DNA of 59,009 nt from Nostoc calcicola FACHB-3891. GTDB taxonomy: Bacteria > Cyanobacteriota > Cyanobacteriia > Cyanobacteriales > Nostocaceae. The stretch is from the NCBI RefSeq assembly GCF_014697355.1, contig NZ_JACJRQ010000043.1, positions 1 through 59,009 on the forward strand, in the 5' to 3' direction. Shown here piece by piece: positions 35,369-42,402 of the stretch; the stretch's first letter is position 1, and each line of letters starts with the position of its first letter. A model generated the notes under the pieces. The model had not been told where the DNA came from, made no database searches, and saw only the letters and a program-made list of their open reading frames with translations. The position numbers and the translations under genes were made by a program.

Positions 35369-35659
35369 AAGTAGCAAAACTCATAGGTGTAGCGAACTGC
35401 AAACATCCAGCGATAAAACTGCAAACAAGGCGATTTTGAAACCACATTAATTTGCAAATAGGGTAGCCGCCGAGATACCCTACTTAGAATAACGCCAGCC
35501 CACTCCTTGTTTCACTTCAAAAGCAACATATATCTGACCATTTTTCTGGATAACGTGACTGTAATTTTATTGGGATTTCCTAATTTTAAAAAGCATAGCC
35601 ATTTAATTACCAATTCTTCAAAAAAATTAATCTACTATCATTAGTCAATTTATTAGTTT
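35369..35659. other. Intergenic, nothing recognised
   Basis: Convergent gene ends on both sides (STAND accessory and tyrosine recombinase). AT-rich with no clear terminator stem and no supported gene. Confidence 0.4.
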
Positions 35660-36682
35660 TTATTCACGCGAATCCTTCAACATCCCCGTCAACAATTCCG
35701 ACATTTCCCACAAATCTTTATTCCGATTATCATCATAAATCATCAACGTTCTGGGGTCAGCATGACGGCTCAACTTCTGCACCTTTCTAATATTGCCATC
35801 AGTGGCATCCAATGCCGCCGTAATTGCCGAATGCCTCACCCTGTGGGGTGACATGGGTTTCTTCACCCCCGCCTTTTTAAAAGCTGCCGACACTATTTTA
35901 TAGACAGCATCCGTAGTCAATCTATGCCCAGAGTTATGAAAATCTAATGCTGTAAAAATTGGTAAATCGGGTTTCAAATCCTCTCGTGCAATTAACCAAT
36001 CAGCTATCGCCGCCGCCACATCTTTGGACATATCCAAATATTCTTCATTCGTTCCCTTACCCTTACCCAAAACCCGCAACTTGCGCCCATAAAAATCAAA
36101 GTCACCCACATTTAATTGACATATCTCCTGGCGACGCAAAGCTAAACCCCACAACACCAGAAAAATCGCATAGTTGCGTTTACCAATCAAAGTTGAGCGA
36201 TCAAACTGCTGAATCACAAGAGAGATCGCTTTGCTATCAACACCCCGCGTGTCACGATAAGCCTTGACCTTCTCCCCTGAAACATCCTCTAGGGAATAAT
36301 TGCACACCCCCAACTTCCGCCCCATCTTCGCCAACGACTTAATCGCAGCCAACCGCCGATTGATTGTTGCCTCCCGCAACCCAGATTTAATCAACATCGC
36401 CTTATATTTCAGCACCACCATCACCGCCTGCTCTCGCTGCAAGTGCAAAAACTCCAGCACACTATCACCAGTTGGCGGTAAGCCTGTCATCTTCAGAAAG
36501 AAATCCCTCAAATCCTTTTCATAAGCACGCCGAGTATTGGGGTTGCGCTTATCTGCCAACAGCTGCGCCAACACATCTGGATCTTTGTCAAGCTGCGCGT
36601 CAAAATATCTTGCGATCGGTGCATCTAAACACGCCTCCAATTCAACCTTAATAATCTCACCCCAACCTGGCTGATTAAGCAT
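35660..36682 (-). CDS. Tyrosine recombinase (XerC/D-like, plasmid type)
   Basis: 340 residues. SAM-like N-terminal core-binding domain (NTRRAYEKDLRDFF, ~50-63; NRRLAAIKSLAKMG) and C-terminal catalytic domain with all signature residues: Arg in LALRRQEICQL, HxxR in SPHRVRHSAIT, His in LSRHADPRT, Tyr in MIYDDN. Such plasmid recombinases resolve multimers or integrate elements. It belongs to a different subfamily from the two broken integrase remnants in this window. No obvious att or dif site was found beside it. Confidence 0.9.
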   Translation of the reverse strand: MLNQPGWGEIIKVELEACLDAPIARYFDAQLDKDPDVLAQLLADKRNPNTRRAYEKDLRDFFLKMTGLPPTGDSVLEFLHLQREQAVMVVLKYKAMLIKSGLREATINRRLAAIKSLAKMGRKLGVCNYSLEDVSGEKVKAYRDTRGVDSKAISLVIQQFDRSTLIGKRNYAIFLVLWGLALRRQEICQLNVGDFDFYGRKLRVLGKGKGTNEEYLDMSKDVAAAIADWLIAREDLKPDLPIFTALDFHNSGHRLTTDAVYKIVSAAFKKAGVKKPMSPHRVRHSAITAALDATDGNIRKVQKLSRHADPRTLMIYDDNRNKDLWEMSELLTGMLKDSRE

Positions 36683-36997
36683 AAATGCTCACTGCGTCGT
36701 TATTGATAATACAGCTTTCCAATAACGTTTATCATACGGCATTCACCAGGGGCATTAATGAAAACATTCACTTCAAAACAAAATACTCCTTGCGGAAGTT
36801 TAATGGTGTCATTTAGTAATGCTTTGTCTGTAATTTCCTGTTTTGATATCAAAATTGATATCGACAAACTGATTCGATCGCGAATGGCGATCGCCCCCCG
36901 CATAACGCACCTCACCACTAAAAGCAAAACTAAGTGGAACTCTGGAAATACAATCAATTAGCTGAAGTGAAATAAATCTCTAAGGGTACAGGAATTT
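36683..36997. other. Intergenic between recombinase and nuclease
   Basis: 314 bp. Contains frames on both strands (36758-36961 +, 36700-36957 -), neither with recognisable protein features. A HIP1 octamer lies near 36898. Holds the nuclease promoter; no specific element identified. Confidence 0.4.
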
Positions 36998-37819
36998 ATG
37001 GTCAGGAGTCTTTTTTGGGGTGTAGCAGCTTTGGTGGCACTTATGGTCGGGTGTTCGCCTGCCCAATCCCAAGTGCCACCTAACACTGAACTTTCCCCAT
37101 CAATAAGCGTGCATTTACTCCTGGGAAATCCCAGCAGCGCAACTCCAACAAAGCTTACGCCTGATAATTACCTTATGGTCAAAAATCAGTATGCACTCTC
37201 AGTAAACCAAACCAAAGGGACTGCGAATTGGGCAAGCTGGCAGCTTAACAAGTCATGGCTAGGGAAAGCAGAGCGCCAGGATAACTTCCGCCCGGACAAC
37301 ACGTTGCCTGCTGGTTGGGTGCGAGTGACTCCTTCTATGTACTCTGGTTCAGGTTATGACCGAGGCCATATTGTACCTTCGGCAGACCGCTCTCTGACGG
37401 TAGAGGATAATGCTGCCACTTTCCTGATGACCAACATGATGCCTCAAAGTGCCGATAACAATAGAAATACGTGGGGCAATTTAGAAGACTATTGTCGAGA
37501 ACTGGTAAGCCTTGGCAAAGAACTTTATGTTGTTGCAGGGCCTTTTGGTAGTCAAGGCGAACTAAAAGGTAAGGTGACAGTTCCCAAATCAACTTGGAAG
37601 ATAGTTGTGGTTTTAGATAGCCCAGGCTCAGGACTAGATGGTATTAATACTAATACTCGCATCATCGCGGTGAACATACCAAATGAACAAGAAATTAACA
37701 ATGACTGGAGAGCTTATAAAGTCAGCGTTGATCAACTTGAAAATTTGACAGGCTATGATTTTCTTTCTAATGTTTTACCAGAGATTCAGTTAGTTATTGA
37801 AAGCAAGGTAGATTCGTAA
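36998..37819 (+). CDS. nucA: NucA-type nonspecific DNA/RNA endonuclease, lipoprotein
   Basis: 273 residues. Signal peptide with lipobox ALMVGC (Cys19), so it is exported and lipid-anchored or released. The betabetaalpha-Me nuclease core has DRGH at 121-124 (His124 general base), metal-binding Asn at ~155 and Glu163, at nearly the same positions as in Anabaena NucA (274 residues). It cuts DNA and RNA without sequence preference, with Mg/Mn. The inhibitor gene nuiA lies 5 bp beyond its stop, convergent. Export plus a cytosolic inhibitor is the known arrangement for protecting the producer. Placement on a plasmid among defence genes suggests a role in nutrient scavenging or attack on neighbours. 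Confidence 0.93.
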   Translation: MVRSLFWGVAALVALMVGCSPAQSQVPPNTELSPSISVHLLLGNPSSATPTKLTPDNYLMVKNQYALSVNQTKGTANWASWQLNKSWLGKAERQDNFRPDNTLPAGWVRVTPSMYSGSGYDRGHIVPSADRSLTVEDNAATFLMTNMMPQSADNNRNTWGNLEDYCRELVSLGKELYVVAGPFGSQGELKGKVTVPKSTWKIVVVLDSPGSGLDGINTNTRIIAVNIPNEQEINNDWRAYKVSVDQLENLTGYDFLSNVLPEIQLVIESKVDS

Positions 37820-37824
37820 ACAAC

Positions 37825-38229
37825 TCAAGTTTCTACAACAACAGTGGAAATCCCTGCTAAATTTCCTGTCGGGGTTTCACCAACAATATAAGCATCAATC
37901 TCTTTGCTACCGAGGCGATACACTTGTGGGTTACTGAGATTGGCTTTGATTACCTGGACTAGATTCTGGAATTTTTTAACAGTTTCTTGCTCTTCTGGGC
38001 TATGCCAATCTTCTTCTTTTGTTGCCACCCTAAAGAAATCATCAACTGCTATTACTTTGATAGGTGTATCTGAGGAATTATCTGTCTGTTGCACAACTTT
38101 TTCTGGTGTTACAGGTGCGATACCTGACCAAAGAAACACAACAAATGGATACTCGGATTCGCTCATAAATAACAAACCTTCAGATGCTTGTTTTAACTGA
38201 GCGATAATTTCTGAATTGGTATTAGTCAT
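37825..38229 (-). CDS. nuiA: NuiA nuclease inhibitor
   Basis: 134 residues from ATG at 38229 (MTNTNSEIIAQLKQA), matching the length and start of Anabaena NuiA (135 residues). Conserved motifs seen: LLFMSESEYPF near residue 20 and GETPTGNLAGIST at the C-terminus, the end of which binds the NucA active site. Tightly inhibits NucA in the cytosol. Convergent with nucA, 5 bp between stops, so the 3' ends may overlap in antisense. An upstream in-frame Met at 38250 would add 7 residues; the later start fits the family. Confidence 0.92.
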   Translation of the reverse strand: MTNTNSEIIAQLKQASEGLLFMSESEYPFVVFLWSGIAPVTPEKVVQQTDNSSDTPIKVIAVDDFFRVATKEEDWHSPEEQETVKKFQNLVQVIKANLSNPQVYRLGSKEIDAYIVGETPTGNLAGISTVVVET

Positions 38230-38252
38230 TAAAAAAAGCGATATTTTCATCT

Positions 38253-38290
38253 ATGGTGTGCTGGTGGCACGGTGATGCCTAGTGTGCTGG
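38253..38290. repeat. GTGTGCTGGT direct repeats around GGCACGGTGATGCC
   Basis: A 10-bp direct repeat flanks a 16-base insert whose core, GGCACGGTGATGCC, matches the right end of the element at 11657-11752. This looks like a minimal insertion or footprint with target duplication just upstream of nuiA. Confidence 0.45.
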
Positions 38291-38311
38291 TCTTCATAAG
38301 AATTGAATCAA

Positions 38312-39178
38312 CTAGGTTTGACGATTAATGTTAGTAACTATCTGAGTTTCTGAAGGATGTTTGTAATGAGGTTGATTAATCGGGGGGCATAAATAATTAA
38401 AAGAATTGTCAGTATGTTCAAGTTGCATACTCCGGGGTGCATTTAAAGCAATGACAGCATCTCCAATCTTTTCACAACGCTTGCAGTTACAGGCTGCTGC
38501 TCCTTGAGTCAATATTTCTTTTAGATTCTTGGCAATATTGATAAATCCCCTAGTATTTGAGTTTTTGGGTAGTTGGTCAGCTTGTTCGACTAGTTGCTCA
38601 ATTTCGTCACGGTACTGCACTAAAAGAAACTGGTCTATTTGACATTTGCTGCGACAAGTTTCTACATCTCCAAATTCATCAGCAAACTGCTTTAATCCTT
38701 CTGCTGCATTTTTCAAATCAAGGGTAAGTGGTACAAGAGCGCGGGCGCAGGCAGTAGAATCAATGTTGGGATTGTTAAACTTTTTTCTGAGTAGAAGTTC
38801 AAAACGCTTGATATAAATTGCTAAAACAGAAAGCGCTGTTTCTTTATCTTGGGGACTGCTAAAGTTCAGTTGATGCGTGCTAAAAAGTTGGGGAATAAGT
38901 TGTAAAATAGCTTTGAGTTCGCTAGTTTTAAATCTATTGCTCCACAGAGCAATGGCATCTCCAATATTGTTGATAGTTTCTAGGCGCAGTACAAAGTAGA
39001 AGGAAATCAGATTAATCAAATAACTTCGCTTCATCTCCATCTGAACGTAGTTAGAGATATAAAGCGGTTGGTCAGTAAATTGAGATTCAAAATACTGTTT
39101 ATATGCTTGCGTACTTAGTAACAGAGAACGGAGAACTGAGGTGTCTAAAAAATGTTGAGTCACAGATTCATCTTCCAT
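38312..39178 (-). CDS. PIN-like domain protein
   Basis: 288 residues. N-terminal strand HFLDTSVLRSLLL (9-21) has the Asp that opens PIN-like nucleases; the C-terminal part has IGDAVIALNAP and MQLEHTDNSFNYLC, the late acidic positions of a PIN active site. A long helical insert (~30-230) separates them, and a C-x-C-x-x-C cluster (CNCKRC, ~240) may bind zinc. PIN enzymes are RNases, often toxins. The next gene upstream (39185) is 6 bp away on the same strand and may be an antitoxin or partner. Unusual length for a toxin PIN. Confidence 0.65.
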   Translation of the reverse strand: MEDESVTQHFLDTSVLRSLLLSTQAYKQYFESQFTDQPLYISNYVQMEMKRSYLINLISFYFVLRLETINNIGDAIALWSNRFKTSELKAILQLIPQLFSTHQLNFSSPQDKETALSVLAIYIKRFELLLRKKFNNPNIDSTACARALVPLTLDLKNAAEGLKQFADEFGDVETCRSKCQIDQFLLVQYRDEIEQLVEQADQLPKNSNTRGFINIAKNLKEILTQGAAACNCKRCEKIGDAVIALNAPRSMQLEHTDNSFNYLCPPINQPHYKHPSETQIVTNINRQT

Positions 39179-39184
39179 TCTGTG

Positions 39185-39595
39185 TTATGACTCGTCTGAA
39201 TCTGTATCTAGACTATTGTCAATGCTTACCCCGAAAGGTAAAGTATCAAAGCCTAAGTTTTCTAGAGTTAGAATAGAGTCTTCAACTGATAAATTGTTGA
39301 TTGTTTCTTGATTGACTAGGGATGTAAGTAAGTCATAAACTCCCTTGTACTGACTGGCTTTGTAGTCAATCCATCGGTTTTGAAATGCAAGTGCATCATG
39401 GAGCGCCATTACCACTTCTGTATAGGGGTCAAAAGGTAATTTATCGCGCATTAACCGCATAGTACGCAGTAGGTTGTCTGCATAGACTGCTGCTACTGGT
39501 TCTCCAGAGTAAGAGGAGAGTTTTTGTAAATCTGCCAAGATAGCCTTGGTAATTTCTACTCCTGAAACTTCTAAGACAGTCTGCTCAATATTCAT
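39185..39595 (-). CDS. Hypothetical partner of the PIN-like protein
   Basis: 136 residues, helical, strongly acidic C-terminus (SLDTDSDES). No recognised domain. It precedes the PIN-like gene by 6 bp, so the two form an operon in the order typical of antitoxin then toxin. The acidic character would fit an inhibitor, but this is inferred from position only. Confidence 0.6.
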   Translation of the reverse strand: MNIEQTVLEVSGVEITKAILADLQKLSSYSGEPVAAVYADNLLRTMRLMRDKLPFDPYTEVVMALHDALAFQNRWIDYKASQYKGVYDLLTSLVNQETINNLSVEDSILTLENLGFDTLPFGVSIDNSLDTDSDES

Positions 39596-39789
39596 TGTTT
39601 CTCTTCGACAGTAACTTGAGTTGAGTCGGAGCTAATTGACACTTTATGGGGTAGATTTATGAGATAAAACGCTCCTTCTTTGCGTCCTGTACTAAAGAAG
39701 GGCAGCAATACCTCAGTTTAAAAGTTTAGTCTAGTTTCCAGTCTATACAAAAAATAGTCTGCCAAGATCCAGCAAACTGCTAAACCCCC

Positions 39790-40431
39790 ATGAAACAGAA
39801 AAGCCATCAGTCAGCATACGCTACCAAAATAAAAAAATTGCTTGAAACAGCTAAACAACTTCGTACTGAAAATTTTAGGTTGGCGCTACCTATCACGCGA
39901 TTGACTAGCATCAAAAGCCTTTGTCAGGATGAAGTTGCCGCACAGCAATTTGCTCTTTACATGTCAAAACGGGTTCAGCAGCAAATAAACGATGCTGACC
40001 GTGCTAGTCATCTCAATCCTGAAGAATGGGAGCAGAACAAAACTCTGATTGCTAATGCCATTACTCAGATGGAGCGTTACCTGGAAACCCCTACTCCTGA
40101 TGGGAAACAATCCCTATGTCAGCTGTTGAGACAAATTGATGAGTTGCAAGGAGACGATTACCGAAATGTCTCTTGGACTACTGTACGTTTTGTCAAGAGC
40201 GGTGAACTGCTCAAACTAGAGTATGCTGTACGCTGTTTTGTTGAGCAGGATTTTCCCTACTATGCTTATAGATTAGCTAGAGAATTCATAGAAGGCTATA
40301 AGCCTCAATATGGCACAGGTTTGATTCCCGAATCCGTGACTATGCTGCTGGAAGTTGCTGAGTTTTGGTGTCAGTACTATTTTGGACAAAATTTGTCACA
40401 GAAGTTTCCCAATTTGATTTATTCATCCTAA
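39790..40431 (+). CDS. Hypothetical protein of the parAB locus
   Basis: 213 residues, helical, no recognised domain (e.g. AYRLAREFIEGYKPQYG, VTMLLEVAEFWCQYYF). Lies 40 bp upstream of parA on the same strand. The upstream region has a possible promoter (TATACA near 39745). Possibly a plasmid maintenance protein co-expressed with ParAB. Confidence 0.65.
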   Translation: MKQKSHQSAYATKIKKLLETAKQLRTENFRLALPITRLTSIKSLCQDEVAAQQFALYMSKRVQQQINDADRASHLNPEEWEQNKTLIANAITQMERYLETPTPDGKQSLCQLLRQIDELQGDDYRNVSWTTVRFVKSGELLKLEYAVRCFVEQDFPYYAYRLAREFIEGYKPQYGTGLIPESVTMLLEVAEFWCQYYFGQNLSQKFPNLIYSS

Positions 40432-40471
40432 ACTATGCTGTAAAACAGAATAACAAGCTTACCTGACACCC

Positions 40472-41224
40472 GTGACTAAAGTCATCGCAGTATTTAACCA
40501 AGCCGGTGGAGTCATGAAAACGAGCCTCACCATGAACCTCGGCTACCAACTACACCTGAAGAAACATAAAACGCTTCTCATCGACATGGACCCACAAGGA
40601 AGTCTCACAACTTTTATGGGTCTAGAACCGCACGAACTTGAACAAATTGTTGGTGATGTCATTCTCAATGAAGAAACGCCATTACCAATTCAACGCGATT
40701 TGCATGGTATGGATTTATTACCAGCCAATATTTCACTAAGTGCAGTGGAACTACAACTAGCTAGCGTCATGGCGAGGGAAATTCGTCTAAAGCAAGCTTT
40801 AGAACCTATACGCAATCAATATGATTTTATCCTCATCGACTGTCCGCCATCCTTGGGAGTGTTGAGCATTTTAGCTTTGACAGCAGGAACCCATGTTTTA
40901 ATTCCGATCCAAACTCACTTCAAAGCTTTCAAGGGCACGGAATTGCTACTCGATACAATTAAACAGGTGCGAAAACATGTTAATCCTAAGCTGGCGATCG
41001 CAGGCATAGTTCCTACACTTTACAGCAATGCCAATCAAGATAAACTAATCCTGGAAGCTTTAGAACAACAGTTATCATCCCTTGCTAAGGTATATCCGGC
41101 GATTCCTCGCGCCACTGCATTTGCTGATGCTGCAATGAGTCGTCAACCTCTAGCAGTTTATGCTCCAAAGCATCCAGCAATTACAGTTTTAAAGAAGATT
41201 GCCCAAGGCATGGAGAAGCTGTAA
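40472..41224 (+). CDS. parA: ParA-type partition ATPase with altered P-loop
   Basis: 250 residues from a GTG start. The deviant Walker A reads FNQAGGVMKTSL, where family members usually have KGGVGKTT or, in cyanobacterial plasmids, AGGVGKTT: the residue before the catalytic Lys is Met rather than Gly. Switch region DMDPQGSLT and Walker B ILIDCPPSLG are normal. ParA binds DNA non-specifically in an ATP-dependent way and moves ParB-bound plasmids. parB follows with a 1-base overlap (TAATG). The Met may lower ATP turnover, but the remaining motifs look intact. Confidence 0.9.
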   Translation: MTKVIAVFNQAGGVMKTSLTMNLGYQLHLKKHKTLLIDMDPQGSLTTFMGLEPHELEQIVGDVILNEETPLPIQRDLHGMDLLPANISLSAVELQLASVMAREIRLKQALEPIRNQYDFILIDCPPSLGVLSILALTAGTHVLIPIQTHFKAFKGTELLLDTIKQVRKHVNPKLAIAGIVPTLYSNANQDKLILEALEQQLSSLAKVYPAIPRATAFADAAMSRQPLAVYAPKHPAITVLKKIAQGMEKL

Positions 41225-42162
41225 TGACAAAAAAACGCCTGGAAGTCCCTAAGATGCGTGGCGTTGAAGATTTATTAACTATGGATGTGGAGACATCTGC
41301 TGCTACTACCATTTCCATCCACAAAATTCGAGTTGCCAAAAAACAACCACGCCGTTGGTTCGACCCCGAAAAAATGTCACAGCTTGTGCAGTCAGTAAGG
41401 GAATACGGGATTTTAGAACCCTTGTTAGTCCGTCCGCTCGGCGATGGAGAATATGAATTAATTGCTGGAGAAAGGCGACTGCGGGCAGCAAAGGACGCTG
41501 GATTAGCTGAAGTCCCAATTGTCAGTAAAGAACTGAGCGATCGGCAAGCTCTGCAAATCGCGTTACTCGAAAACTTACAACGCGAAGACCTCAACCCAGT
41601 AGAAGAAGTGGAAGCGATACTAGAACTGCTGGCGATAAATCTGGATGTCAGCACTGAGGATGTCAAATCGATTCTAAACGTTGCTGCCAATGCTAAAAAA
41701 CGTGATTTGGAATTGACGGGAAACGTTTCCCGTCAACTTGAAGAAATTGAAATTATCTTGGCAGGCATTGGTAGATTTAATGCGGAAAGCTTTCGTACAA
41801 GCCGCTTGCCGTTGCTCTCTTTGCCGTCAGACGTACTAGAAGTATTGCGCCAGGGTCAGCTTGAATTTACAAAGGCACGAACAATAGCACGAGTCAAAGA
41901 CAAGCAAAAGCGTGCTGATATTCTCTCCTCAGCAATTGCTCAAAATCTCTCGTTAACTCAAATCAAGGAATTAATCAAGCAACTGCAATCAGCAGAGACA
42001 ACGCCAGAAGCAACACCAGAAAAAGTTTTGAGCAATCGCTATGCAGAAATAGGCAAGCGTTTACAACAAGCTCAGTTGTGGAAAGACGATAAAAAACGCA
42101 AGAAGTTGGAGAGGCTATTGAGTGACTTAGAAAAGTTGCTCAACGAATCCGAGCAGAAGTAA
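41224..42162 (+). CDS. parB: ParB-family centromere-binding protein
   Basis: 312 residues. ParB/Srx N-terminal domain with QPRRWFDPEKMSQLVQSV, LLVRPLGDGEYELIAGERR and LRAAKDAG; the GERRxxA box is the CTP-binding site of ParB proteins. Followed by NLQREDLNPVEEVEAI and a less canonical middle region in place of the usual HTH, then a basic coiled-coil C-terminus (KKRKKLERLLSDLEKLL). Start overlaps the parA stop by one base. parS sites were not identified. Confidence 0.87.
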   Translation: MTKKRLEVPKMRGVEDLLTMDVETSAATTISIHKIRVAKKQPRRWFDPEKMSQLVQSVREYGILEPLLVRPLGDGEYELIAGERRLRAAKDAGLAEVPIVSKELSDRQALQIALLENLQREDLNPVEEVEAILELLAINLDVSTEDVKSILNVAANAKKRDLELTGNVSRQLEEIEIILAGIGRFNAESFRTSRLPLLSLPSDVLEVLRQGQLEFTKARTIARVKDKQKRADILSSAIAQNLSLTQIKELIKQLQSAETTPEATPEKVLSNRYAEIGKRLQQAQLWKDDKKRKKLERLLSDLEKLLNESEQK

Positions 42163-42402
42163 ACCTAAATCTTATGAATCGTTCACAAAGTATAGTTAAG
42201 TACAACATCAATCACATAGATGTAAACCAATGTCATCTTCCTAATTATGATGTATTTGCTTATGGTAAGCAGCACGAGTAAGAAGAAACTAAGCAATAGT
42301 ATTTTATTAATTGCTCCAAAGCTATATATACCAAGGTTTGAGGTAGGCTCGACCTCGCACTGTTCTTGCGCGGCATTGGCAGCCCCATCTGCTTATATTT
42401 TC
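42163..42402. other. Intergenic between convergent parB and the NACHT operon
   Basis: 240 bp. No gene supported; the 61-codon frame at 42247 (+) is not protein-like. No parS-like dyad found by eye. Confidence 0.4.

Noticed and set aside
36700..36961. Overlapping frames on both strands between recombinase and nucA
   Set aside because: Mutually exclusive, no domains, no good ribosome sites.
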